Below are positions 41,575-49,906 of a stretch of 64,000 bases of DNA, piece after piece. The stretch is taken from contig JAHBTE010000001.1 in assembly GCA_019638675.1 (NCBI GenBank), forward strand, positions 2,574,605 to 2,638,604. Reading direction: 5' to 3'. The DNA is from Fimbriimonadaceae bacterium (GTDB lineage Bacteria; Armatimonadota; Fimbriimonadia; Fimbriimonadales; Fimbriimonadaceae). The notes beneath the pieces were generated by a model. It worked only from the letters and a program-made list of their open reading frames with translations. It did not search any database and was not told the origin of the DNA. The translations under genes and the position numbers were made by a program. Position 1 is the first letter of the stretch. Each line of letters opens with the position of its first letter.

Positions 41575-42600
41575 TTAGGCCAATTGTATCTGAAAATTAT
41601 TAATTGCAGACCAGACCCTTTGCACGGGCAGATCCGCAACAATTCCGCCGACACCTGGCTCAATGACTTTAAGATTCGGAACAGGGGGCGCCCACAGGCG
41701 GTGGATGCCGTTTCTAAACAATCCGACCACCGGAGTTTGGGTGGAACAGGCAAAGTGTAGGATTCCGTTATCAAGCGTCACCACCAAGCTTGCCCGGTCG
41801 AGCGCGCCAACTACTTGTGGAAGCGTGAGTTCCCCGCGGAGGTCATCCACGGGAGCTTCTTGAACCAATCTGGTTTCATCATCCGCTCCTTTCCAAAACT
41901 TGCCCTGATCTTTCGGTTTGGCGCCGAGTAATCCCATGGTTCTTCCAGAATCGGCGATGAGATGCGCGAGTTCTAGCCAGTTTTCAATCGGCCAAAGTTT
42001 TTCTGGCAAGCTGGCAGTGGTCGCCATCAGCACGTCTGGAATATCTCGATTGGGGTCGTGCTTTGGCAGATGGTAAGCGGGAATCGGGCCATCCCAGTAG
42101 CAACAGCGGGCAATGATCTCCGCAATATGTCCGCTTGATAGGAACGGATAATCGATCCTCAAATCTTCCCGCGTCCACTTGGGATCGGCCCACAAGCGGC
42201 CCTCTGGATTATTCTCAAATGGAAAGTCTCCGCGCCCATCAGCATTGGCGCAAGGGCCGATGACCATTCCATTCTCACCCGCAAGTATGGAAGTCAAGCT
42301 TTTTGCCCAAGCCGCGTTTTCTACATTGATGACTAGGTCGTATTCTGGGCGGTCAAGAAGCTTGCGAGAAACCGCTCTCGGTGAGTCGCCATAAACTGCG
42401 ATCACCTCGTCAAACCACGGACATTCTTCGGCGATTTCCATAACCCGACTACCCGTGAATCCATCAAGCCGAGCCGGGCGATGCATCTCTCTCAGAATCT
42501 GCGCGATGGGGCTAGAAATCGCAAAATTACCCAGCGCATCATTAGCGATCAGGGCAATGCGGGAACTAGAACCAAGGCGGCCGCTGGAGTATCGGTGCAT
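41575..42600 (-). CDS. glycosyltransferase family 9 (heptosyltransferase-like)
   Basis: ADP-heptose:LPS-type transferase of the GT-B fold, 341 residues. Seen: SRIALIANDALGNFAISSPI (nucleotide-sugar glycine loop, here ALGNF), YDLVINVENAAWAKSLTS, PEKLWPIENWLELAHLI, GLLGAKPKD and LTLPQVVGALDRASLVVTLDNGILHFACSTQTPVVGLF (the conserved D.G..H.A......V.LF). The acceptor is not known, but it implies an outer-membrane or surface glycan. The frame runs on to 42798 through the start of the divergent kinase gene; ATG 42600 is the natural start. Divergent from the kinase-murQ pair with 55 nt between. Confidence 0.87.
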   Translation of the reverse strand: MHRYSSGRLGSSSRIALIANDALGNFAISSPIAQILREMHRPARLDGFTGSRVMEIAEECPWFDEVIAVYGDSPRAVSRKLLDRPEYDLVINVENAAWAKSLTSILAGENGMVIGPCANADGRGDFPFENNPEGRLWADPKWTREDLRIDYPFLSSGHIAEIIARCCYWDGPIPAYHLPKHDPNRDIPDVLMATTASLPEKLWPIENWLELAHLIADSGRTMGLLGAKPKDQGKFWKGADDETRLVQEAPVDDLRGELTLPQVVGALDRASLVVTLDNGILHFACSTQTPVVGLFRNGIHRLWAPPVPNLKVIEPGVGGIVADLPVQRVWSAINNFQIQLA

Positions 42601-42655
42601 CAGCCCCAGTCTAGCCCAAAATAACCCCTTTCCTGTGGTAACTTTCCCGCGCCTA

Positions 42656-43576
42656 ATGCCCACTTTTCTTGGGATAGATTGCGGCGGTTCTTCAACTAGA
42701 ACTTGCCTTATAGATTCCGATGGAGCCGTTCTCCACCGGGGGCAAAGTGGCCCCGCAAACTTGGCCTCAACTCCCCAACTCGAAATTGAGCGCCACATTC
42801 GCGAGGCGCTAGCCGAATGCCCTTCGGCAACTTACGCAACCGGATGCTTTGCGGGTCTACTCACCGATGCCGACCGTTATCGGGCGCTAAACCTTCTTGA
42901 AACCGTTTTGGGAGATAGTTGCTCGGTCGCGGCTTACCCCGACTACCACGCGAGCCTGGCGGCGGAATCGGAAACAGATGTTATCGTCATCGCGGGAACC
43001 GGAGCACTGATTGCAAGCCGTGATGAACAAGGAACCGTAACTAAGTCGGCGGGCGGCGGCCCGCTTTTGGGAGACTTCGGATCAGCATTTGATGTTGGAC
43101 GCAAAGCTTTAGGGGAAACAGTTCTCGCCCCCAAACCATCCGAGGCAAGCCCCATGTTTTGGGAATCGGTGGTTGAACTGTTCGGAACAAAAGAACCGAA
43201 CCAAGTTTTGGCAAGCGTCTACCGTTCGGTTTCCCCGGCGGCGCGAGTGGCCAAGCTCGCGCCCGTGGTAGTTTTTGATGCTCTCCGAGGTTTGCCGTAC
43301 GCAAAGCGCAGTGTAGACAGCGCACTCGACAGCCTAGCCGCAAATACGACTGCCCATATTTCTGCTCATTGCTCGAACGCCGAAGAGCTCAAAATCCGAC
43401 TTGCCGGTGGACTCTGGGATATTGATGAAATGCTCAGTCATATGTTTAGAGAACGGATGCTCCGGCTACAATCCGAAAGCTCGATATGCGTCTTAAATAT
43501 AGAGCCCCTCAAAATTGAACCAGTGATTGGCGCAGTGCACCTCGCCAAAGAACTTGCCGAATCCCGACCGAAATGA
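42656..43576 (+). CDS. BadF/BadG-type sugar kinase (GlcNAc or MurNAc kinase)
   Basis: ATP-dependent amino-sugar kinase of the ASKHA fold, 306 residues. Phosphate-1 LGIDCGGSSTRTCLIDSDG, then QSGPANLAS, a VIVIAGTGALIASRDEQG phosphate-2 loop and GGGPLLGDFGSAFDVGRKAL are all characteristic of the N-acetylglucosamine kinase / MurK-like family. It overlaps murQ by 4 nt, so the likely role is phosphorylating recovered MurNAc or GlcNAc for re-entry into cell-wall precursor or glycolysis. Which sugar is preferred cannot be read from sequence. ATG 42656 is the start; the frame upstream lies in the GT9 gene. Confidence 0.87.
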   Translation: MPTFLGIDCGGSSTRTCLIDSDGAVLHRGQSGPANLASTPQLEIERHIREALAECPSATYATGCFAGLLTDADRYRALNLLETVLGDSCSVAAYPDYHASLAAESETDVIVIAGTGALIASRDEQGTVTKSAGGGPLLGDFGSAFDVGRKALGETVLAPKPSEASPMFWESVVELFGTKEPNQVLASVYRSVSPAARVAKLAPVVVFDALRGLPYAKRSVDSALDSLAANTTAHISAHCSNAEELKIRLAGGLWDIDEMLSHMFRERMLRLQSESSICVLNIEPLKIEPVIGAVHLAKELAESRPK

Positions 43577-44388
43577 ACACAGAAGCCCGTAACCCACGAT
43601 CAATTGGCCTCGACAAAATGTCTGCCAGCGAGATTGTTCGCCTGATGAACGAGGAAGAGCAAACGGTGATGCGCGCACTGAAGAATGCCGAACCAGAAAT
43701 CGCCGTAGCGATTGAAAGAGCGGCGCAGGCTTTTCAAGCGGACGGTCGCATTATTTACGTAGGTGCTGGCACCAGCGGGCGGATCGCCACAATGGACGCG
43801 GCAGAGATGCCTCCTACTTTTGGAATCGAGTCGGAGCGGTTTATCGCAATCGTCGCTGGCGGAAACGAAGCGGGGAGCAAAGCCATTGAAGACGCAGAAG
43901 ATGAAGAGCATGCGGCGATTCAGCGGCTAAACGAACTCAACCTTTCCATTAACGACATCGTGATCGGCCTTGCTGCGAGTGGTGGCACACCATTCGTTGT
44001 TGCGGCTTGCCGCCACGCTCGGCAAAAAGGCGTCTGGACCTGCGGGATTGCCAACAACCCAAAAGCACCGCTGTTTGATCAAGTTGACCTCTCGATCTTG
44101 ATTGAAACTGGCCCAGAGGTTCTAACTGGCTCAACCCGCTTAAAAGCAGGAACCGCTCAAAAACTTGTGCTCAACCGCATTTCAACTGGCGCAATGGTGC
44201 TCAGTGGAAAAGTTATCGAGAATTTGATGGTGGACGTAAAAGCCAATAACTCCAAACTCAAAGATAGGTGCGCCCGCATTGTCTGCGAACTTTCTCCTAT
44301 CACTCAGGAAGAAGCTCGGTTCCTGCTTGAAAAGCACGATTGGAATGTTCGCTCGGTATTAGAAAGTTTGAAAGAGACCTCGCAGTAA
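43573..44388 (+). CDS. murQ: N-acetylmuramic acid 6-phosphate etherase
   Basis: Cleaves the lactyl ether of MurNAc-6-P to GlcNAc-6-P and D-lactate in cell-wall recycling. SIS-domain features: GRIIYVGAGTSGRIATMDAA, EMPPTFGI, EDAEDEEHAAIQ, VIGLAASGGTPFVVAACRHA, and the family block TGSTRLKAGTAQKLVLNRIS. The N-terminus NPRSIGLDKMSASEIVRLMN also fits. 271 residues, somewhat shorter than the usual 300 because the C-terminal UBA-like tail is brief. Coupled to the upstream kinase by an ATGA overlap. The stop codon sits in the loop of the terminator hairpin. Confidence 0.96.
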   Translation: MNTEARNPRSIGLDKMSASEIVRLMNEEEQTVMRALKNAEPEIAVAIERAAQAFQADGRIIYVGAGTSGRIATMDAAEMPPTFGIESERFIAIVAGGNEAGSKAIEDAEDEEHAAIQRLNELNLSINDIVIGLAASGGTPFVVAACRHARQKGVWTCGIANNPKAPLFDQVDLSILIETGPEVLTGSTRLKAGTAQKLVLNRISTGAMVLSGKVIENLMVDVKANNSKLKDRCARIVCELSPITQEEARFLLEKHDWNVRSVLESLKETSQ

Positions 44389-44410
44389 GCGAGGTCTCTC
44401 ATTTTTATTT
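44374..44410. terminator. bidirectional terminator between murQ and the endonuclease-like gene
   Basis: Perfect 10-bp arms GAGACCTCGC (44374-44383) and GCGAGGTCTC (44389-44398). Plus-strand tail TCATTTTTATTTC; minus-strand tail TTTCAAACTTTC. The first arm is the last codons of murQ and the murQ stop lies in the loop. Confidence 0.88.
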
Positions 44411-45448
44411 CAGCCAGATATCTGCGTAGACCGGAAGATGATCACTTGCGCGAGTGCCTTCTTCTAAATACTCAACTGTTCTTGCACCGGTATTCGGATC
44501 TTCGCTCACTTTGACCCGCCCTCCCAAACCTCGCAGAGCGTCTTCACCATCGTAAACAAACGCGTTTGCACCGCGAGCGTAAATATTGGGCGAACAGAAA
44601 ATCTGATCGAAGAATGCCTGTGGCACCTTTACGTCTTGGGGAAATCGGTAGTCGCGGTCACGCAGGCGGTCGTTATCGGCCTTTGCTCCGGGGACAATCG
44701 CCTTAACACCTGGCTCACCAAAGTACAAACTGTGCAGGTCAAACGTGATGTAATCCTTCTCTGCTAGCTCTTGGGTGATGTTGGCGAGAAGTCGGAAATC
44801 CTTCTCATCTCCAGCTTTCGCGTTCACATCGCCGGATTCCAGAATGTTCGCGGTGCGGTCATTTGGAGCATCATTCATATCGCCCATCACGATGACGTTT
44901 TGGTCGCCACGCCACTTGATGTAGCTCGCAAGCATTCCCGCCGCCATTTGACGTTGAGGATCGGTTTGCATTCGACCGCCGCTTCGGCTTTTCATGTGGT
45001 GAACGTAAACAATGAGTTCTTTCTCGCTCGGCATTTTGATCACCGCTCGCAAAACATCACGGTGCCCTGGAAAGGCGTAATCTAACGGTTTGCCAGTGAA
45101 AACCAGTTCATAGCTCACCAGTTGATATGGTCGCTTGACGGCAATCCCAACTTCTTGGAATTCATCGGGAAGGTCGGCGATGCCGATTTGCCAGTCATTG
45201 TCAAAAACCCGCTTGAGAGCGGCCCGGCCCTCAACTTCTTCCACCCCAACGACATCGGGGTTGACATTCTTCAAAACGGATTTGAGATTATTGATCCGGC
45301 CTTCAGAAGCCCCTTTATGAAACCACTGGATGTTATAGGTCATCAAGCGGGTGTGGTCAGATGGCTTGTTTGGAACTGGCGTCTGCGCGAGAGCAAGCGA
45401 GGCAACGGCAAATGCCGCAAAAGCAAAGGAAAATCTTCCCCATTTCAT
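44405..45448 (-). CDS. secreted endonuclease/exonuclease/phosphatase family protein
   Basis: Exported EEP-fold hydrolase: signal peptide KWGRFSFAFAAFAVASLALA, then the family motifs LMTYNIQWFHKG, VGVEEVEG (Glu), VYVHHMKSRSGGRM (Asn/His region), VIVMGDMNDAPND (GDxN) and RASDHLPVYADIWL (SDH). All catalytic positions appear intact, so nuclease or phosphodiesterase activity is likely; the actual substrate is unknown. An ATG at 45460 would lengthen the n-region by four residues. Monocistronic, sharing a bidirectional terminator with murQ. Confidence 0.88.
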   Translation of the reverse strand: MKWGRFSFAFAAFAVASLALAQTPVPNKPSDHTRLMTYNIQWFHKGASEGRINNLKSVLKNVNPDVVGVEEVEGRAALKRVFDNDWQIGIADLPDEFQEVGIAVKRPYQLVSYELVFTGKPLDYAFPGHRDVLRAVIKMPSEKELIVYVHHMKSRSGGRMQTDPQRQMAAGMLASYIKWRGDQNVIVMGDMNDAPNDRTANILESGDVNAKAGDEKDFRLLANITQELAEKDYITFDLHSLYFGEPGVKAIVPGAKADNDRLRDRDYRFPQDVKVPQAFFDQIFCSPNIYARGANAFVYDGEDALRGLGGRVKVSEDPNTGARTVEYLEEGTRASDHLPVYADIWLK

Positions 45449-45512
45449 AGCCGAGAGCATACTGGGTTAGACGGGCTAGGAGCGAGTCCGATCCTAGCTT
45501 TGGACAATAGCC

Positions 45513-45833
45513 TTATGCCCGGATATTAATGTGCCGCCTTGTCAGCCGCATCCAATATGATTTTGCGACATTTTGGAGCCATTGCCAACGAGTGAGGGGT
45601 TTTGGTTCATCCCAAAGAGCAATGATTTCTGGGCACTGGGTCGCCAGCTCAGCAAGCCGCATCCGAACCATGGTTTGATTGTGCTCAAAACAACCGTGCC
45701 ACCGGCACGCAAAACACTCTTCGTTATCGTTCACATTGAGGGTGCTGCAAAGAGGACAGACCTTGAGTTGTCCTTCTACGGGCCAGTTCTTAAGATGTCG
45801 CAATGTTGTTTGAACGGTATGTGTCTGCGGCAT
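45513..45833 (-). CDS. small zinc-ribbon protein, function unknown
   Basis: A 106-residue protein with one zinc knuckle, CPLCSTLNVNDNEECFACRW, flanked by helices rich in Trp and Arg (MVRMRLAELATQCPEIIALW, WQWLQNVAKSYWMRLTRRHI). No signal peptide. It is probably cytosolic and could bind nucleic acid or protein. I recognise no family. It is 53 nt from the endonuclease-like start on the same strand and upstream of it. Confidence 0.65.
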   Translation of the reverse strand: MPQTHTVQTTLRHLKNWPVEGQLKVCPLCSTLNVNDNEECFACRWHGCFEHNQTMVRMRLAELATQCPEIIALWDEPKPLTRWQWLQNVAKSYWMRLTRRHINIRA

Positions 45834-45992
45834 GAGTACCTCTGAATAGTTGGACTCCCGTTTCTATTTCTTCAGCATAAATACTGTATGAATTTTTTAG
45901 AAAATAAATTTCCATCAAAAAAGGGCTATTTCTATGGCAAAACCTAGTTACATCTCTTCTGTCCGCCGACAATGCGGAATAGGTAAAAGACT

Positions 45993-46457
45993 ATGAGCGC
46001 ACTCGGAATGATCGCGTATATGATTGGTGCCGTGATTGTTGGCGCCGTCATGACTCTATTGCTTTCTATATTCCGGAGCATCAAAGAGCATGATAATTTC
46101 CGCTCATGGCGCTACGCGATTGCGTTTAGCATTATCGCCGCTGTTGCCCCTTACGTTTATGGCGAAGTGAAAACCAAGATGGATGGCGAAGGCATGATGA
46201 AAGGCGTAGAATCCGTCATCAAGTCAGGCAAAGTAGACGGCAAAATTCAATACTATCGTGTGATGAAATGCGACGGCAAAACTGCCCGCGTCATTATCGT
46301 AGCAAAGGAAAAAACCACCCTCAACGAAAACGAAAGTTGCGTGATCGATGCGACTCTGGTTTACGATGCAAAAAAGGGCTGGAAAGCCAAAGAGTATGAA
46401 TTCATTGATAGCTTTAAGCGGAACAAAGACGGAGTCACATTCCCACCCTACTGGTAA
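45993..46457 (+). CDS. hypothetical protein with two N-terminal membrane helices
   Basis: A 154-residue product. Helix 1 is MIAYMIGAVIVGAVMTLLLSI, helix 2 is YAIAFSIIAAVAPYVYG, and the remaining 95 residues are a soluble domain with strands (KIQYYRVMKCDGKTARVIIV, ESCVIDATLVYDAKKGWKAK). The ends of the helices put this domain outside or inside with equal plausibility. No family recognised. It is 18 nt ahead of the CBS gene, suggesting an operon. Confidence 0.75.
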   Translation: MSALGMIAYMIGAVIVGAVMTLLLSIFRSIKEHDNFRSWRYAIAFSIIAAVAPYVYGEVKTKMDGEGMMKGVESVIKSGKVDGKIQYYRVMKCDGKTARVIIVAKEKTTLNENESCVIDATLVYDAKKGWKAKEYEFIDSFKRNKDGVTFPPYW

Positions 46458-46475
46458 AAAGCTAAACTGTTCGGC

Positions 46476-46877
46476 ATGACCTTGCGCGAGGTGCTACATG
46501 CCCACATCCCTACCCTCACTCACGAAAGCACGATTCGTGATGCGGTGGACAAGATGGACATCTATCAGTTCCCCGCGCTTGTGATCGTTGATCAAGATCA
46601 AAAGCCGACCCATGTTGTCACCGAGGGCGACATTGCTCGAGCCACTATCCTTAGAGGCAAACTTGTGGCTTTGGGAAGCGAAAAGGCGAGCTTCTGCGCC
46701 AGTAAAGATCCGATCACTTTACCGCCCGATACGGAGATCAGCGACGCCTTGCACACTATGCTTGATCGTGGCATCACGATTCTTCCGATCGTTGAAGAAG
46801 ACCGGCTGATTGGCATCACCTTGCGAGTTGATTTAATGCAGGCGTTGTTAATGGATAGCGCAGTCAGCCAAGGCTAA
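46476..46877 (+). CDS. CBS-domain pair protein
   Basis: A stand-alone Bateman module of 133 residues: CBS1 from TLTHESTIRDAVDKMDIYQF to VVTEGDIARATI, and CBS2 from DPITLPPDTEISDALHTMLD to LIGITLRVDLMQAL. Such proteins bind adenine nucleotides and modulate partners; the partner is not evident. The gene stop overlaps the livG stop in convergent orientation by 4 nt. Confidence 0.92.
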   Translation: MTLREVLHAHIPTLTHESTIRDAVDKMDIYQFPALVIVDQDQKPTHVVTEGDIARATILRGKLVALGSEKASFCASKDPITLPPDTEISDALHTMLDRGITILPIVEEDRLIGITLRVDLMQALLMDSAVSQG

Positions 46878-47638
46878 ACCGGTTCGCCAAGATAGGCTTC
46901 GATAACCTTGGGGTTATTACGGATCTCGGAAGGGTCGCCGTATGCGATTTCTTCACCGTGATCGAGAACCACGATTTTTTCGCACAAGCCCATCACGAAT
47001 TTCATATCGTGTTCAATGAGCAAAACCGTTTTTTCGTAATCGTCTCGGATTTTGAATACAACACTTCGGAGCTCATCTTTTTCGTAGGGGTTCATTCCCG
47101 CCGCAGGTTCATCCAGCAGAATCAATTTCGGATCAGTGGCCATCGCCCGGGCGATCTCTAACCGGCGTTGTTTCCCGTAACTCAGGTCGCAAGCGCGACT
47201 GTTGGCTACGTCTGTGAGATTCACAACGCTCAGCAATTCCATCGCTTTTTTTCGAAGTTCCGCGGTTTCTTTAATCACCGCCGGGGTCAGCATGAACCCA
47301 CCGAGCAAACTCGTTTTATGGCGCAGGTATGCGCCGACCATTACGTTTTCTAATGCGCTGAGAGTGCCGAACAAGCGGATATTTTGGAAGGTGCGGCAGA
47401 TGCCGATTTCCGCGATTTTGTTCGGAGCCATCCCGCAAATCCGAGTGCCAAGGAAATCAATGTCTCCGCTCGTTGGTTCGTATACGCCGGTGATCAAGTT
47501 AAAGCAGGTTGTTTTCCCCGCTCCGTTTGGACCAATCAAGCCGAACAAGTCGCCCTTTTCAATATCAAAGCAGACTTTATTAACGGCAGTTAATCCACCA
47601 AACTTGATCGTTGCGTCTTTTAAGCAAAGCAAAGGCAT
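46874..47638 (-). CDS. livG: branched-chain amino acid ABC transporter ATP-binding protein LivG
   Basis: Cytosolic ATPase of a LIV-type (HAAT) importer. Walker A GPNGAGKTT, the Q-loop CRTFQNIRLF, signature LSYGKQRRLEIARA, Walker B LILLDEPAAGMNP and the switch His in LLIEHDMKFVM are present. The LivG-type C-terminus VVLDHGEEIAYGDPSEIRNN follows with EAYLG. 254 residues. Its ATG overlaps the livM stop by one base. The usual next gene, livF, does not follow; the strand switches here. Confidence 0.95.
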   Translation of the reverse strand: MPLLCLKDATIKFGGLTAVNKVCFDIEKGDLFGLIGPNGAGKTTCFNLITGVYEPTSGDIDFLGTRICGMAPNKIAEIGICRTFQNIRLFGTLSALENVMVGAYLRHKTSLLGGFMLTPAVIKETAELRKKAMELLSVVNLTDVANSRACDLSYGKQRRLEIARAMATDPKLILLDEPAAGMNPYEKDELRSVVFKIRDDYEKTVLLIEHDMKFVMGLCEKIVVLDHGEEIAYGDPSEIRNNPKVIEAYLGEPV

Positions 47639-48843
47639 TACGCTGATGCCTCCCCTGTTTTGTTACGGTTCAGCACTCGTTTCACCCAATCCCAACTGAA
47701 TTCGTGGTGACCGAGCAATCCGGTGGGCTTCAGCAACATGATGACCAGCAGAACAACGGCGAGAATCATGTACCGGATTTTGTTTGCATCGTAGTTGGTT
47801 GTTCCAAAGACTGGAACGTTATTGAGCAACTTGCCCACGACAATCGCAAGCACAACGAGGCCGATATTCGCCCCCGCAACGACAAGGGTTCTTTTCACCT
47901 TGTCTGGCTCGTGGTACTTCTCCAAGAACTTGCGGTTCATCCACACCAAGACGCCGATTCCTAGAAGAACTGAAAGAAGTAAACCTAGGCTCATCTTGAA
48001 GGAAACAATCCGTGGGAGTTCGGGGAGAATGAACAGCGTTGCGCCCGCCAAAACCGAACCGGTGATCGAACCGGAACCGCCCAAGACAACCATGGTCAGA
48101 ACCAAGAACGAAACTTCCATCTTGAACAGGTCGGGGTTGACGAACGATTCCATGTGCCCGAACAAAGCTCCGGCGGCTCCGGCAAAGGCCGCTCCGACAA
48201 TAAAGGCAACAACCTTGGTTTTGGTAACGTTGACCCCCATCGCCTGAGCCGCGATTTCATCTTCGCGAACCGCGAGAAACGCTAGCCCATGCGCCGATTT
48301 GAGCAGGTTGCGGCAGGTTGCAATACAGATAATCGCCAGTAACCAAATTAGCCATCCCGCTTGGTATTTGGGGGCGATGGCGTAACCGTAGCTCCCTCCC
48401 CACTGATTTTGATTGAGCACGATAATCCGGATGATCTCGCCAAACCCAAGAGTGACAATCGCCAGGTAATCGCCTTTCAATCGTAAACTCGGCATACCTA
48501 CGATCAGTCCTGCAATCGCGGCAAACACTGCCCCGATGAGCATAGAAATAATCATGTAAGCGGGAGCAGCTAGGGGCTGAGTTTTGTAAATGGCGTTGGA
48601 AACAATTCCGGCGGAATAAGCCCCCACCATATAGAAAGCGGCATGACCAATTGAAAACTGGCCAGTGATCCCGTTGATTAAGTTAAGGCTCACCGAAAGT
48701 GTCACGTAAAGTCCGGCGAGCATCACCAGGCGAACAACGTATTCGTTGAGTTGGCCGGTCACGAAAGCATCTAGCCCAAAGCAAAACGCAATCGCCAAGA
48801 CAACAGAAAGTGCCCTGGTTCCAAGAATTTTGCTGAGGCTCAT
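47638..48843 (-). CDS. livM: branched-chain amino acid ABC transporter permease LivM
   Basis: Inner-membrane permease, 401 residues, with about ten hydrophobic segments and the LivM motif block: LINGITGQFSIGHAAFYMVGAY, the MPSLRLKGDYLAIVTLGFGEI coupling region, and LAVREDEIAAQAMGVNVTKTKV (EAA-like loop). GHMESFVNPDLF and VLGGSGSITGSVLAGA are also standard. The C-terminal extension of about 60 residues with two extra hydrophobic segments before LLKPTGLLGHHEF makes it longer than average. Overlaps livH by 4 nt. Confidence 0.95.
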   Translation of the reverse strand: MSLSKILGTRALSVVLAIAFCFGLDAFVTGQLNEYVVRLVMLAGLYVTLSVSLNLINGITGQFSIGHAAFYMVGAYSAGIVSNAIYKTQPLAAPAYMIISMLIGAVFAAIAGLIVGMPSLRLKGDYLAIVTLGFGEIIRIIVLNQNQWGGSYGYAIAPKYQAGWLIWLLAIICIATCRNLLKSAHGLAFLAVREDEIAAQAMGVNVTKTKVVAFIVGAAFAGAAGALFGHMESFVNPDLFKMEVSFLVLTMVVLGGSGSITGSVLAGATLFILPELPRIVSFKMSLGLLLSVLLGIGVLVWMNRKFLEKYHEPDKVKRTLVVAGANIGLVVLAIVVGKLLNNVPVFGTTNYDANKIRYMILAVVLLVIMLLKPTGLLGHHEFSWDWVKRVLNRNKTGEASA

Positions 48844-49883
48844 ACTTTCTCCACCTTGTTAGAACCAAGCAAGCCGCCAGGCCGAACGAGCAAGATCAGA
48901 ATCAAAATTACGAACGCAACTGCATCCTTGTACTGGCTGAAACCTATCCAGGTCACCAGCGTTTCTGCTAAGCCCATCAAGAGGCCGCCCAACACCGCGC
49001 CGGGGATGTTTCCGATTCCACCCAATACTGCGGCGACAAATGCTTTGACACCCGGCTGAAGGCCAAAGAATGGGTGCATTGCCGTCCCTTCAAAGGTTGC
49101 CAGCATCATTGCACCAGCACCAGCGAGAGCCGACCCGAGCATAAAAGTGAAGGTAACGACTCGGTTGACGTTGATCCCCATTAGGCTTGCAGAATCGAAA
49201 TCATGGCTTGCGGCCCGCATCGCGCGACCCGCTTTGGTGTAGCGCACTAGGTAGGTTAAGGCAAGCATTAAGATGACAACCGTCACGAGCATGACGATTT
49301 TTCCAACCGTTACTGTGATATCCATTTGCGGCTTGATCACATCGCCAGCCGCGTTCATTTGGGCTGGTGAAAGCACAAAAGAGACGACCTTTTGGTAAGG
49401 GTTGACTTCTTGCGAAATGCTTGGCGGAGGGTTTGCCGGGAGAAAAAGTTGACCCGCATATTGCAGAAAAAGTGAAACACCGATTGCGGTAATTAGAGCG
49501 GCAATTCTGCTCTGGTTACGCATCGGGCGGTAGGCAAAGAATTCGATGATCGCGCCGATAATCGCACAGACCGCCATGGCGACTAACAACATAATAACGA
49601 GGTTCAAAGGGCTACTGGTCAGCGGCTGATCTGCCTTGAACGCCTTGCTAATCGCGTCGGGCGTAAAGCCCATCACCCAAGAACTGAGAAGGGCGGTGTA
49701 AGCACCCAGCATGAAAACTTCACCGTGGGCGAAGTTGATGAGTCTGAGAACCCCATAAACCATGGTGTAGCCTAAAGCGATGAGGGCGTAAATCGCCCCC
49801 ACCACCAGGCCGTTAACAAGTTGTTGGGGAAGGGTGGAAAAATCCAGGCTTAACCCACCCACCGAATGTAGAACCAAATCCAT
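48840..49883 (-). CDS. livH: branched-chain amino acid ABC transporter permease LivH
   Basis: Inner-membrane permease of the LIV importer, 347 residues. Motifs: LVNGLVVGAIYALIALGYTM, VYGVLRLINFAHGEVFMLGA, the RNQSRIAALITAIGVSLF loop, GRAMRAASHDFDSASLMGIN (EAA-like) and VLGGIGNIPGAVLGGLLMG. An insertion of about 40 residues around LPANPPPSISQEVNPYQK lengthens an outside loop. It follows livJ by 23 nt and overlaps livM by 4 nt. Confidence 0.95.
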   Translation of the reverse strand: MDLVLHSVGGLSLDFSTLPQQLVNGLVVGAIYALIALGYTMVYGVLRLINFAHGEVFMLGAYTALLSSWVMGFTPDAISKAFKADQPLTSSPLNLVIMLLVAMAVCAIIGAIIEFFAYRPMRNQSRIAALITAIGVSLFLQYAGQLFLPANPPPSISQEVNPYQKVVSFVLSPAQMNAAGDVIKPQMDITVTVGKIVMLVTVVILMLALTYLVRYTKAGRAMRAASHDFDSASLMGINVNRVVTFTFMLGSALAGAGAMMLATFEGTAMHPFFGLQPGVKAFVAAVLGGIGNIPGAVLGGLLMGLAETLVTWIGFSQYKDAVAFVILILILLVRPGGLLGSNKVEKV

Positions 49884-49906
49884 GCTGTGTGCTGAATGAT
49901 TCTAAC

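Noticed and set aside
42455-42655. Upstream extension of the sugar kinase
   Set aside because: It overlaps the divergent GT9 start; the phosphate-1 loop begins right after ATG 42656.
45790-45972. 60-codon minus frame upstream of the zinc-ribbon gene
   Set aside because: Low complexity of fit, overlaps the zinc-ribbon gene start, no ribosome binding site.
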